A stretch of 53,018 nucleotides of DNA from an uncultured Alphaproteobacteria bacterium (GCA_944391715.1 CALXUP010000011.1:1-53018); one strand, 5' to 3'; positions 36,482 through 44,335 are shown, counted from the stretch's first letter. The notes: a model not told the origin generated them from the letters alone. Numbers and translations are program-made.

Positions 36482-37009
36482 ATGTATTATTATTCTGACG
36501 GAACAATTTCGGCAGAGGTTATTCAGGAGAAACAGATTTCCGGGGTTGTCGGCTGGGTTGATGAAAGCAAAAAGCACGGTTTGGTTCTCGGGTTGCGGGA
36601 AACAAGGTTGCCGTGGTCTAATGATGAATTAGAAGTTGGTGCTTTCACAGAAAACGGCAAGGAGAATACCCGTTTGATTTTGGAAGCAGCCCAGAAACAG
36701 AATAAGAAGGCGGAGGCGGCTGAATGGTGCGCTGCGTATGATTTTGACGGTGTTCAGCCCGGAGAGGCTTTTTTGGCAAGCAGGGATGAATTGGTCAAGA
36801 TATTTGGAAATCTGGGTGCCATTCAAGGAGCGCTGAATAAAATAAGAGGGTGTTCACTTGATGGAGATACTTGGCTTTGGTCTTGGTATTGGTCTTCGTC
36901 CGAGTGCTATAGTTACTCCGCGTGGCGGGTCAGACCGTCCGACGGCTACATGTTCAGCATCAACAGTAAGAATCACAGTAACTGCGTTCGTTGCGCTCTC
37001 GCTTTTTAG
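36482..37009 (+). CDS. DUF1566 / C-type-lectin-like protein with a probably frameshifted 5' end
   Basis: The C-terminal 90 residues have the lectin-like DUF1566 pattern: LASRDELVKIFGNLGAIQGALNKI, then WYWSSSECYSYSAWRVRPSDG and CVRCALAF at the end. Proteins with this pattern are often surface-exposed, and many are targets of diversity-generating retroelements. The N-terminal part contains YYYSDGTISAEVI and GVVGWVDESKKHGLVLGLRE. No signal peptide is encoded from this ATG; a one-base deletion upstream appears to have separated it (see the preceding region). Codons in the last 40 positions are rich in NNC/NNT types, as expected for a variable region, but no reverse transcriptase or template repeat is in this window. 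Confidence 0.7.
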   Translation: MYYYSDGTISAEVIQEKQISGVVGWVDESKKHGLVLGLRETRLPWSNDELEVGAFTENGKENTRLILEAAQKQNKKAEAAEWCAAYDFDGVQPGEAFLASRDELVKIFGNLGAIQGALNKIRGCSLDGDTWLWSWYWSSSECYSYSAWRVRPSDGYMFSINSKNHSNCVRCALAF

Positions 37010-37022
37010 CTTTTTTTATTTT

Positions 37023-37059
37023 ATCCCGGTTGGTCGTGTATCGGCCGCCGGGATTTTTT
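37023..37059 (+). terminator. terminator of the lectin-like gene
   Basis: ATCCCGG (37023-37029) pairs with CCGGGAT (37048-37054), followed by T6. Confidence 0.8.
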
Positions 37060-37075
37060 ATAAAGGTGCGTTGCG

Positions 37076-37262
37076 GTGAAAGAAGTTTGTTTTTTGCCGG
37101 TCGCCGATGGCGGAGTTTGTGTTGAAACAAATGGTCGCGGAAAAAGGGCTGGCAGGTAGTTTTGAAATAGATTCCGCGGCCACGGAAGGATACAACGAGA
37201 TGTACCATGCCGGTATTCATCATGGAACATGCCAAGTAAAGCCTTCACTTTTTGACAAATAA
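37076..37262 (+). pseudogene. low-molecular-weight protein tyrosine phosphatase fragment
   Basis: A GTG-started reading (KEVCFL) breaks into another frame that reads RSPMAEFVLKQM, then EIDSAATEGY and HAGIHHGTC, the LMW-PTP pattern. The P-loop part between the strand and RSP (VCxGNxC) is missing by a deletion of about 17 bases, giving a frameshift. The C-terminal half of the enzyme is also absent (stop at 37260-37262). The gene is therefore dead. Confidence 0.8.
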
Positions 37263-37531
37263 ACGACGCATTTGACAAACCTTAGAAAATATGATATCTT
37301 ATGATTCGTTAGAGATTATTACAAATATTATTAAAATTGCTTAAAAACAAGTAGGGAACCGATAATCAATAAAAGAGAAAGGTTAATGCCATTTACGTTT
37401 ATGGCAGTAGGAGTGAAGTGCAGTACCTCTTATGAAATACCAAATAACTTTTGCTGATTATGCCCGAGAGGTTTTTGAGTGCATAAAAAAATAACGCATT
37501 CGTGAAGTGCGAAAGCAAATAAGCGGATGTA
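37263..37531 (+). promoter_or_regulatory. leader region of the 244 aa gene
   Basis: 269 bases. A hairpin TGCCAT-(8)-ATGGCA lies at 37387-37406 and CGCA/TGCG at 37493-37511. A 23-codon ORF (37386-37457, MPFTFMAVGV start) after AAAGG may be a leader peptide. No other gene seen. Confidence 0.35.
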
Positions 37532-37537
37532 ATGTTT

Positions 37538-38266
37538 ATGAAAAGATTTACTATCTCATTCAATCAAACGGTTGAAAACATAGTAAAGTATGAATCAACC
37601 TATTACGCAGGCATTATCCCATGGGATAGGAAAAAAGATTTCTATTTTGAATGCGGCGGCATATGCTACTGCTATTCATCGTGGGAAAATTATACTTCTT
37701 GTGGAGAAGCTCTGCATGAAATAAGCCGGGACAGCTTTGAGAAAGGAATACGCGATCTTATTGCCGCCATACCTGACGGCAAAAAAGACGACGGCAAAAG
37801 AATCCATCTTCTTGAAAAACAAGAAACAGGGGTTTTTGCCATGACAATTCCTGTCGACGTATGTTTTCTTAAACAAGAAAGCCCGCTCAAAGCGGTTTAT
37901 GATAAGGGTAAAGCCAAAGCAAAAGCTGCGGCCAAAGCGATCCGTCTCAAAGAAGAAAAAGCCCAAAAAGCTGCGAACCGGGAATACGCACGAAAGTGCG
38001 GAAAGCTGGCCCGCAAGTATGGTCTTGATTTCGGAGACGTCCTGGCTCTGGGCACAGATGAAACAACGTTAAAGAATTATATTCTTGCGTTGACAGAGGC
38101 TCGGGATATTATTCGGCAAATGGGCCAGAAAGAAAAAAACGCGCTCAAACACGAATTGTATGAGTGCGGCAGAGCAAGAAGGCGCGCCGCTATGGAATAT
38201 TTGGGGATTGAAACCCTGGCTGATCCTAACCGGCTTACGTTGCAAGAACTCTGTGATGTATTCTAA
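37538..38266 (+). CDS. hypothetical protein, 242 aa
   Basis: Soluble protein. The N-terminal half has WDRKKDFYFECGGICYCYSSWENYTSCGEAL with several cysteines. A lysine/alanine-rich coiled segment (KGKAKAKAAAKAIRLKEEKAQKAAN) spans about 125-150. The C-terminal part is helical. No family recognised. ATG at 37538 (MKRF) is preferred over 37532; both follow GCGGATG. Terminator follows. Position next to the decayed genes suggests an accessory gene. Confidence 0.7.
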   Translation: MKRFTISFNQTVENIVKYESTYYAGIIPWDRKKDFYFECGGICYCYSSWENYTSCGEALHEISRDSFEKGIRDLIAAIPDGKKDDGKRIHLLEKQETGVFAMTIPVDVCFLKQESPLKAVYDKGKAKAKAAAKAIRLKEEKAQKAANREYARKCGKLARKYGLDFGDVLALGTDETTLKNYILALTEARDIIRQMGQKEKNALKHELYECGRARRRAAMEYLGIETLADPNRLTLQELCDVF

Positions 38267-38284
38267 CCAACTTTTAGAAAAAAC

Positions 38285-38312
38285 GGCAGGCATTTTATTG
38301 TCTGCCTTTTTT
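38285..38312 (+). terminator. intrinsic terminator
   Basis: GGCAGGCA (38285-38292) pairs with TGTCTGCC (38299-38306), with one G-T pair, followed by T6. Confidence 0.85.
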
Positions 38313-38439
38313 ATATAAAAATACCGATTTGTATTACGATTATACTTTCCTGAAAGTAAGTATTAAACAAAAATGTAAGTATTGAACCTTATTCTTTTTC
38401 TCCTTACTATATTTATAATTTTAAGGTTTGGAGAAGCCC

Positions 38440-39090
38440 ATGCAAAGAAGGGAATTTATCAAAACGGCTTTTATGGCGGCAGCGGTCAGCGTTTTGCCAA
38501 AAATGAGCCATACAACACAACAAGCAGGAGGAAAAATGAGCAAAAAAATTGTTATTTTAAACGGCAGTCCAAGACTGAACGGAAATACCAAAGGTCTGAT
38601 TGAGGCTTTTACCAAAGGTGCCGAAAGCCAAGGACATAATGTGAAATGTTTTGACCTGCAGACAATGAACATTCGCGGTTGCCTCGGCTGCTTTGGCGGA
38701 GGAAAAGACAAGGCCAGTCCGTGTGTGCAGAAAGACGACATGATAAAAATTTATCCTGAATACGCGGCGGCGGATATTGTTGTTTTGGCCTCACCGATGT
38801 ATTATTGGGGATTTTCCGGACAATTGAAATGTGCGTTTGACCGTTTGTTTGCCGTGGCCGAGTGTGACAAGTTCTATCGTAACCCGAAAAAAGACTGCAT
38901 TATGCTAATGGCCTCTGAGGGCGACAGCAAAAGCAATGCGGAGCCGGTTATTAACTATTATGAATCCCTGTTAAAACATATGGGCTGGAAAGATCTTGGG
39001 CATATTATTGCCGGCGGGGTCATGAAAATCGGTGACATTAAAGGGCACAAAGCTCTGGCCGAGGCCGAAAAGTTAGGCGCTTCTTTGTAA
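38440..39090 (+). CDS. flavodoxin-family protein with Tat signal and internal cytosolic start
   Basis: From ATG 38440 (GGAG upstream) the N-terminus MQRREFIKTAFMAAAVSVLP has a twin-arginine motif (RREFIK) and hydrophobic stretch. At codon 33 (38536) there is a second ATG after a perfect AGGAGG, giving MSKKIVILNGSPRLNGNT, the standard flavodoxin-fold FMN-binding start. The domain continues with IRGCLGCFGGG and SPMYYWGFSGQLKCAFDRLFA, typical of NAD(P)H-dependent FMN reductases and iron-sulfur flavoproteins. Both forms may be made. Its 3' end overlaps the convergent hxlR gene. Confidence 0.85.
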   Translation: MQRREFIKTAFMAAAVSVLPKMSHTTQQAGGKMSKKIVILNGSPRLNGNTKGLIEAFTKGAESQGHNVKCFDLQTMNIRGCLGCFGGGKDKASPCVQKDDMIKIYPEYAAADIVVLASPMYYWGFSGQLKCAFDRLFAVAECDKFYRNPKKDCIMLMASEGDSKSNAEPVINYYESLLKHMGWKDLGHIIAGGVMKIGDIKGHKALAEAEKLGASL

Positions 39091-39435
39091 ATTTTTCTGC
39101 GGGTGCGGGCGGTTTTTATCGCCCCATTCACACAAATCGAACAACATCGGGATAAGCGATTTTCCTTTTGCAGACAGGCTGTATTCGACTTTTGGAGGCA
39201 TTTGCGGATAAACTTTGCGGACAATCAGGCCGGCGGCTTCCAGTTCTTTTAAGGCCGAGCTCAGCATTTTGAAAGAAATTTTGCCAATTAAGCGGTGCAG
39301 TGCATTATGGCGCAAAACCTCAAACTCACCCAACCAGTAAAGAATAATCATTTTGTATTTGCCGCCGATAATGGACAGGGTATATCCAAAACCGGTATCC
39401 TCAATTTTAATATTCGGTTCGATACAGCGCTGCAT
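39073..39435 (-). CDS. HxlR-family transcription regulator
   Basis: DNA-binding winged helix of the HxlR type: LSIIGGKYKMIILYWLGEFEVLRHNALHRLIGKISFKMLSSALKELEAAGLIVRK, then PPKVEYSLSAKGKSLIPML. Such proteins sense electrophiles or redox changes. The ATG at 39435 follows TAAGGAGAG; the ORF to 39468 lacks a ribosome site. It lies between a flavodoxin gene and the SMR exporter pair, with the latter divergent, so it may control one or both. Confidence 0.92.
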   Translation of the reverse strand: MQRCIEPNIKIEDTGFGYTLSIIGGKYKMIILYWLGEFEVLRHNALHRLIGKISFKMLSSALKELEAAGLIVRKVYPQMPPKVEYSLSAKGKSLIPMLFDLCEWGDKNRPHPQKNLQRSA

Positions 39436-39596
39436 TTTTACACTCTCCTTACGGTATATATTATACATAAAGATAACTCTTTCATTTTTTTATGCAATGT
39501 ATTTTTATTATTCCCGTTATTTCCGGCGGGTGCTTGACTTGTTCAACCGGCATTGTTAGATTTACGGTTGTGGTTATCATTTTAGGAGAAAAAAAA

Positions 39597-39941
39597 ATTA
39601 GTAAAGGCTGGATATATGTTACACTGACGTGTATTTTTGAGCTTCTTTGGATTTACGGCTTTAATGCCGCTGAGAATCCGCTTGATTTTGTGCTTATTGC
39701 CCTGATCATCATTACCGATTTTTATTTTTTGGAAAAAGCCTGCGAAACAATCCAAACCGGGACGGTTTATGCAATATTTTCCGCCATCGGCACGATTTTT
39801 ACGGCATTGATGGATACGTTTCTTTTTCAGGTGGAATTTTCCTGGGCCAAAGGGATTTTCATTACCCTGCTCATTGCCGGTGTCATCACGCTGAAGCTGG
39901 CAGAAAATTCTCCCAACGGAACAGAAAAGGAGAAAAAATAA
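39597..39941 (+). CDS. SMR-family exporter subunit (YkkC-like), possible ATT start
   Basis: Four-helix small multidrug-resistance protein. Helix 1 KGWIYVTLTCIFELLWIYGFN contains the essential membrane glutamate. IQTGTVYAIFSAIGTIFTALMDTFLF and IFITLLIAGVITLKLA match YkkC. The TAGGAG at 39583-39588 is placed for a start at codon ATT (39597), directly before SKGW, where other family members have ATG. Upstream in-frame ATG at 39492 lacks a ribosome site and adds 35 non-family residues. Either ATT is used, as AUU is in infC, or the start codon has mutated. It is paired with the next gene. Confidence 0.8.
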   Translation: MSKGWIYVTLTCIFELLWIYGFNAAENPLDFVLIALIIITDFYFLEKACETIQTGTVYAIFSAIGTIFTALMDTFLFQVEFSWAKGIFITLLIAGVITLKLAENSPNGTEKEKK

Positions 39942-40256
39942 ATGGGGTGGATTTATGTTTTGATTGCCTCGGCGGTTGAGATTGCCGGCGTTATCGGTCT
40001 GAAACTTTTCAGCCGGAAAAAGACGTTGCTTAATCTGGCGCTGTTTGTCAGCGGTTTTGCCCTCTCTTATCTGTTTTTATATTTTTCATTAAAATATCTG
40101 GCCATGAGCATTGCTTATGCGGTATGGATGGGATTGGGTACGGCCGGAGCGGTGCTTGTGAATATGATCTTTTTCGGAGAAAGTAAGAAGCCGGCCCGTG
40201 TTTTCGGCGTTGTGCTGATTATTATCGGCGTGGTCGGGCTGAAAATGATTTCCTGA
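39942..40256 (+). CDS. SMR-family exporter subunit (YkkD-like)
   Basis: Second half of the SMR pair. GWIYVLIASAVEIAGVIGLKLF is helix 1 with the conserved Glu. LSIAYAVWMGLG-type segment (MSIAYAVWMGLGTAGAVLVNM) and VVLIIIGVVGLKMIS match YkkD. The ATG directly follows the stop of the YkkC-like gene, and GGAGAAAAA is the ribosome site. Paired SMR proteins of this type export guanidinium in several bacteria; the substrate here is not tested. No guanidine riboswitch is recognised upstream. Confidence 0.88.
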   Translation: MGWIYVLIASAVEIAGVIGLKLFSRKKTLLNLALFVSGFALSYLFLYFSLKYLAMSIAYAVWMGLGTAGAVLVNMIFFGESKKPARVFGVVLIIIGVVGLKMIS

Positions 40257-40538
40257 CTGAAATTTATTGAAACAAATTCGGATTTGGCCGGGGGTGATAA
40301 GCTTCCGGCTTTATCTTTTTATCATTTTTCCGAGATGAAAATGTTACAAAATTTTAAGAGCGAAACGCCTGAAAAACTCCCGGTTTGCCCTTTTCTTTCC
40401 GTTTGAATTGTTACAGCCCTTTTGACATTGTAACAGAAATTAATTTCTTTTGACGGGCTTTCCCGGCATTGTGATTTGAGTTTTCAGCCTTTTTCCGGAT
40501 ATCATAAAAGCATGGTTCCACTATAACGGAGAAAAAAG
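40257..40538 (+). promoter_or_regulatory. intergenic region with TGTTACA inverted repeat
   Basis: 282 bases. TGTTACA at 40409-40415 and TGTAACA at 40429-40435 form an inverted repeat; a third copy TGTTACA is at 40342-40348. A TTGACA lies between the two arms (40422-40427). This looks like an operator for the acyltransferase-glmS genes, but no regulator is known. Confidence 0.4.
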
Positions 40539-41069
40539 TTGAAACACGGAAAGAATTTTACCCTCGGGGAATATGTTATCATTAAAAAGCCGGAGCTTGT
40601 AGAAGCCGGAGACAATGTCCGAATCTCTGATTTCTGCCGGATATCCTCCGCCTGCGAGATCGGTTCCGACTGCGAGATTGCAACCGGAACATATATTTCC
40701 GGCGGCGACGGAAAATACAAATTCAAAATGGGCAGCTATTCCAGCCTGGCCGCCGGTGTCAGAATCTGGCTGAGCAGCAATGATTATGTTAACGAGCTGG
40801 TGACGCATTCCGTTCCGGAAGTCAAAGAAATCCAAGGTAATGTTACAATGGAGAAGTTTACCGGCATTGGTACAAACTCCGTTATTATGCCCAATAATCA
40901 TATTCCGGAAGGCGTCAGTATCGGCGCGCTGAGCTTTGTGCCGTCTAATTATAAATTTGAACCGTGGACGGTTTATGCCGGGCGTCCCATCAAGCCCATC
41001 AAAAAACGCAATAAAGAAAATATTTTGAAAACCTTAAAAAAACTCGGCCTGCTTGACAAAGGAGAATAA
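40539..41069 (+). CDS. hexapeptide-repeat acyltransferase (LbH)
   Basis: Starts at TTG (40539), with CGGAG eight bases upstream. Residues 10-60 carry the repeating hexapeptide pattern (GDNVRISDFCRISSACEIGSDCEIATG) of the left-handed beta-helix. A loop with TH at 88-89 and PNNHIPEGVSIGALSFVPSNY (about 118-138) follow the acetyltransferase pattern of sugar O- or N-acetyltransferases such as VatD and CatB types. The C-terminus ends in a basic helix. It ends two bases before glmS, indicating one operon; the role may be in amino-sugar or envelope polysaccharide synthesis. Confidence 0.85.
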   Translation: MKHGKNFTLGEYVIIKKPELVEAGDNVRISDFCRISSACEIGSDCEIATGTYISGGDGKYKFKMGSYSSLAAGVRIWLSSNDYVNELVTHSVPEVKEIQGNVTMEKFTGIGTNSVIMPNNHIPEGVSIGALSFVPSNYKFEPWTVYAGRPIKPIKKRNKENILKTLKKLGLLDKGE

Positions 41070-41071
41070 AC

Positions 41072-42874
41072 ATGTGCGGAATTATCGGATATATCGGTGA
41101 AAGCTCTGCTGCGGAAAATCTGCTTGACGGACTTAAAAACCTTGAATACCGCGGATATGATTCCGCCGGAATTGCCCTGAACGACAATAACAGACTTAAA
41201 ATCTTCAAAGCGGCAGGCAAATTAAACAATCTGTGCCAAATCATTCGGACGGAACCCAAAGAAAATACAGCGGCGGAATGCGGCATCGGACATATCCGCT
41301 GGGCAACGCACGGGCTGCCGAATCTGGAAAACGCTCATCCTCACCGCTCGGCAGACGGAAATCTGGCTTTGGTTCATAACGGGATTATCGAAAATTATCT
41401 TGAGCTCAGAAAGGAACTTTCGGCCGACGGCTATCATTTTACATCGCAGACAGATACGGAAGCGATTGTTCATCTGATTGACCGGGAATTGAAAAACGGC
41501 GCCGGATTTGAAGAGGCGGTACAAAACGCCGTGCGGCTTCTTGACGGTGCTTTTGCCCTGGGAATTGTCTACCAGCAGGAACCGGACAAGCTCATTGCCG
41601 TTAAGAAAAACGCCCCGCTCATTATCGGAATCGGACAACACGAAAATTTTATTGCCAGCGATATTGCCGCTTTGCTCGGAAAAGCCGAAAAAATCGTGCG
41701 GATGGAAGACGGGGAAATTGCCGTTATCCGGCGCGGAGAGATAAAAATTACGGATTTTGCCGGCAAACAGATTATGCGGCAGCCGGAATTGCTTCAGCTT
41801 TCGGCCGAATCCATTGACAAAGGCGGATATAAGCATTTTATGCTAAAAGAAATTCACGAGCAACCGGGGATTATCCGTGCCCTTCTGGCCGACGGGCTGC
41901 AAATTGATATCGGGAGCCTGCGGGATTTTAACCGAATCGAAATCATTGCCTGCGGAACCTCCTTACATGCCGCTCTGGCTGCCGCGCCTCTTTTTGAAGA
42001 CTGGTGCCATTGCGAAGTTTCCGTTCAGCCGGCCAGCGAATATATTTATAAAAAACAGCGGACAGGTGCTGATACGCTGGTTATCGGCATATCGCAATCC
42101 GGTGAAACGGCTGATACCATTACAGCGCTCAAACAGGCGCAGAAAAGCAATGCTCAGGTTCTGGTTTTGACCAATCGTCCGGATTCCAGTATTGTCCGTT
42201 ATGCCGATAAGGTCATTACCCTGCAGGCAGGCATTGAGGTCAGTGTTGCGGCAACCAAGTCTTATACCGCCCAGCTTTTGCGCCTTTACCAGCTTGCTCT
42301 TGCTTTGGCGGAAGACAAAAACTTTCTGTCTTCGGAAGAAATTTCCGGTCTGCACAATGCTCTTCGGCAAATTCCGGTTAAAATTGAGGAGATTCTGGCG
42401 GAAGAAGAGAAAATCAAAGCCGTTGCAAAAAAATATGCCCGTTTTCCGGCAATGGCCTATATTGCCAGGGGACAACAGCTGCCCAGCGCAATGGAAGGTG
42501 CTTTGAAGCTGAAAGAAATCAGCTATATCAATGCCTGCGCTTATGCCGCCGGTGAGCTGAAACACGGGCCGATTGCCCTTTTGGACGCCAATATGCCGGT
42601 TGCAGCCGTTTTGTGTCGGCAAGCCCCGACTTATGCCAAAACACTCTCGAACTGTGAAGAGGCCAAAGCCAGAAAAGCGCCGGTCATTATCTTCAGCGAC
42701 CAGATACCGCAGGGGAATTTTGACGATATTGTTCTTCTGCCCCAAAATTGCGAAGAATTTTCTCCGCTGACAGAGGCCGCCGCATTGCAGCTTTTTGCCT
42801 ATTTTATTGCCGATGAGCTCGGCCGGGAAATCGACCAACCGCGCAATTTGGCAAAATCGGTTACGGTTGAATAG
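41072..42874 (+). CDS. glmS: glucosamine-6-phosphate synthase (isomerizing)
   Basis: Makes glucosamine-6-phosphate from fructose-6-phosphate and glutamine. MCGIIGYIGES begins with the nucleophile Cys2. The glutaminase domain extends to about residue 240, with GHIRWATHGLPNLENAHPH (about 73-91). Two SIS domains follow, with GTSLHAALAA (about 293-302) and the GISQSGETADT loop (about 342-352), ending RNLAKSVTVE. Length (600 aa) is normal. No glmS ribozyme is visible. It follows the acyltransferase gene by two bases. Confidence 0.97.
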   Translation: MCGIIGYIGESSAAENLLDGLKNLEYRGYDSAGIALNDNNRLKIFKAAGKLNNLCQIIRTEPKENTAAECGIGHIRWATHGLPNLENAHPHRSADGNLALVHNGIIENYLELRKELSADGYHFTSQTDTEAIVHLIDRELKNGAGFEEAVQNAVRLLDGAFALGIVYQQEPDKLIAVKKNAPLIIGIGQHENFIASDIAALLGKAEKIVRMEDGEIAVIRRGEIKITDFAGKQIMRQPELLQLSAESIDKGGYKHFMLKEIHEQPGIIRALLADGLQIDIGSLRDFNRIEIIACGTSLHAALAAAPLFEDWCHCEVSVQPASEYIYKKQRTGADTLVIGISQSGETADTITALKQAQKSNAQVLVLTNRPDSSIVRYADKVITLQAGIEVSVAATKSYTAQLLRLYQLALALAEDKNFLSSEEISGLHNALRQIPVKIEEILAEEEKIKAVAKKYARFPAMAYIARGQQLPSAMEGALKLKEISYINACAYAAGELKHGPIALLDANMPVAAVLCRQAPTYAKTLSNCEEAKARKAPVIIFSDQIPQGNFDDIVLLPQNCEEFSPLTEAAALQLFAYFIADELGREIDQPRNLAKSVTVE

Positions 42875-42896
42875 CGGGAGAGCATTTAACACAAAC

Positions 42897-42930
42897 AAAA
42901 AAAGGCTGCGAATCAGGCAGCCTTTTTTTT
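42897..42930 (+). terminator. bidirectional intrinsic terminator
   Basis: GGCTGC (42904-42909) pairs with GCAGCC (42917-42922), with A and T runs on both sides, between convergent genes. Confidence 0.88.
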
Positions 42931-42945
42931 AAGACAATGAATATG

Positions 42946-43623
42946 TTAGTCGGTTACCGTTGTTGTGGTGGTTGTGGTTTCAACAATGGTATCTACCGGC
43001 TGCGGCTGAGTATGAACAACCTCTTCAATCATACCTGCACGATACGGTTCTTTTTCATAAGTAACGTCGGTATAGGTTTTGGGTTCATAAACCGTTTTGT
43101 AGGTGGTTTTCTTATACAGAATCTCAACCGGTTCTCTGGTTTCTCTGATTTCATCCGGGCAGCCTTTTCCGTTGGAAACGGTACGATAGCCGTCAACTAC
43201 ACGGGAACGGCGGCGGCAGGGACGTCCGTCGGAATTGGTGCTGATATAAGTGTTATCATTGTAACGCGGACGGTTGTAAATTCTGCGGGGAGCCGGATCA
43301 TCATCCATAATGCGGCGCGGACGGCTGTATGAACTTTCGGTATAAGACGGCTGATACGAATCTTCAACGATTGTAGTCGTCGGTTCGTAAGACGGCTCAT
43401 AAACTTCTACCGGTGTTGTACGAACAACGCGAATCCGGCGACGACCGGCATCGGCATATTGGCGGCGGCCCATATCTTCCTGATAAATCCGGCTGCCGTC
43501 ATAATCACGATAAATAACACGTTCGGTTGTGACGGTTTCCGGTTCGGTTATAACTTCTTCATCCTGAGCTGTTGCGCAAGCAGACAGTGCAACGGCCATT
43601 GAGAGAACTAAAAATTTTTTCAT
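42946..43623 (-). CDS. Tyr/Arg-rich low-complexity lipoprotein, 225 aa
   Basis: Lipobox LSAC with Cys16. The mature part is mostly low complexity, dominated by Tyr, Arg, Thr, Pro and Glu, with repeated motifs such as SRPRRI, APRRIYNRPRY and TTYKTVYEPKTYTDVTYEKEPY, and a Thr-run (TTTTTTV) at the end. A conserved-looking GRPCRRRSRVVDGYRTVSNGKGCPDE stretch has two Cys. Function unknown; probably anchored in the outer membrane and extended. Ribosome site AAGGATAAAG is close to the start. Confidence 0.8.
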   Translation of the reverse strand: MKKFLVLSMAVALSACATAQDEEVITEPETVTTERVIYRDYDGSRIYQEDMGRRQYADAGRRRIRVVRTTPVEVYEPSYEPTTTIVEDSYQPSYTESSYSRPRRIMDDDPAPRRIYNRPRYNDNTYISTNSDGRPCRRRSRVVDGYRTVSNGKGCPDEIRETREPVEILYKKTTYKTVYEPKTYTDVTYEKEPYRAGMIEEVVHTQPQPVDTIVETTTTTTTVTD

Positions 43624-43850
43624 TGTCTTTATCCTTTTCTCTTTTGTCGAGACTATTTTGTTAATTATGGCTAGTTTTTGTTAAATATAGTCTGTTTTGA
43701 AAAAAATTCAAGCATTTTCTGCACAAAAGTTCTATTTTTATTATATACATTTTCATTTAAACTTGGTTAACAAAGGTTTAGGGAATCGAAATTAACGCCT
43801 TGTTTTATCAAAAAGTTAGAAAATTATGTAAAAAAGCTGCAAAAAAAGAC

Positions 43851-43878
43851 TTGTCTATTTTATTTTTTGTGCTATGTT
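43851..43878 (+). promoter_or_regulatory. promoter of tRNA-Pro
   Basis: TTGTCT (43851-43856), 16-base spacer, TATGTT (43873-43878), 16 bases before the tRNA. Confidence 0.7.
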
Positions 43879-43894
43879 CTGCTGTACCGAATGA

Positions 43895-43971
43895 CGGAAT
43901 GTAGTTCAGCCTGGTAGAACGCTACGTTCGGGACGTAGAAGTCGGAGGTTCGAATCCTCTCATTCCGACCA
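43895..43971 (+). tRNA. tRNA-Pro (CGG)
   Basis: 77 bases with encoded CCA. Acceptor CGGAATG pairs with CATTCCG. Anticodon stem CTACG/CGTAG with loop TTCGGGA, anticodon CGG. Confidence 0.97.
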
Positions 43972-43975
43972 AATC

Positions 43976-44008
43976 AAAAAAAGAGTCAGCTTGTCTGGCT
44001 CTTTTTTT
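43976..44008 (+). terminator. terminator of tRNA-Pro
   Basis: GAGTCAG (43983-43989) pairs with CTGGCTC (43995-44001), flanked by A run and T run. Confidence 0.88.
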
Positions 44009-44052
44009 ATTTGATAATGAAAAATACTCGTCCGGTATGTGTTTTCAGGATA

Positions 44053-44098
44053 TAAAAAAAACAAAAGTCTTCTTGCATTTCTGCAAGCAAGGCTTTTG
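44053..44098 (-). terminator. terminator of the 74 aa gene
   Basis: CAAAAG...CTTGCA (44062-44077) pairs with TGCAAG...CTTTTG (44082-44098), and reading leftward is followed by eight T. Confidence 0.8.
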
Positions 44099-44110
44099 CT
44101 TTGATAGTGT

Positions 44111-44335
44111 TTAATAATTTTGGTTAAACGGATGTGTGGGATCTCCGGGATCGTAATCCTGAGATTTACTTTCCACACCAAGTTTTTTACTTACCCAGAG
44201 AACAGGATCGACAACTATTGTTCCAATTAAACCGGTACCAATAGCCCAAACGCGTCCCCAACCTGACAAATCCCTGTCAGTCAGCCCTGCTTTGAGCAAA
44301 TCGAAGCAGTAGCCACCTTCATCATCTTTTGACAT
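44111..44335 (-). CDS. small hypothetical protein, 74 aa
   Basis: Acidic N-terminus (MSKDDEGG), central hydrophobic segment (GRVWAIGTGLIGTIVVDPVLWV) that could cross the membrane once, and a polar tail ending DPTHPFNQNY. No family recognised and no ribosome site in the AT-rich leader. A proper terminator follows, which supports a real gene. Confidence 0.55.
   Translation of the reverse strand: MSKDDEGGYCFDLLKAGLTDRDLSGWGRVWAIGTGLIGTIVVDPVLWVSKKLGVESKSQDYDPGDPTHPFNQNY

Noticed and set aside
35617..37531. Complete integrated element at tRNA-fMet
   Set aside because: No integrase gene and no copy of the tRNA 3' end downstream is visible, only an 11-base tandem repeat and decayed genes.
39436..39596. 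Guanidine riboswitch before the YkkCD-like SMR pair
   Set aside because: I looked for paired ACGR loops or the ykkC core. Only scattered ACGG was seen without convincing stems.
40900..42950. glmS ribozyme
   Set aside because: No catalytic-core-like structure is visible before glmS, and the gene follows the acyltransferase by two bases.
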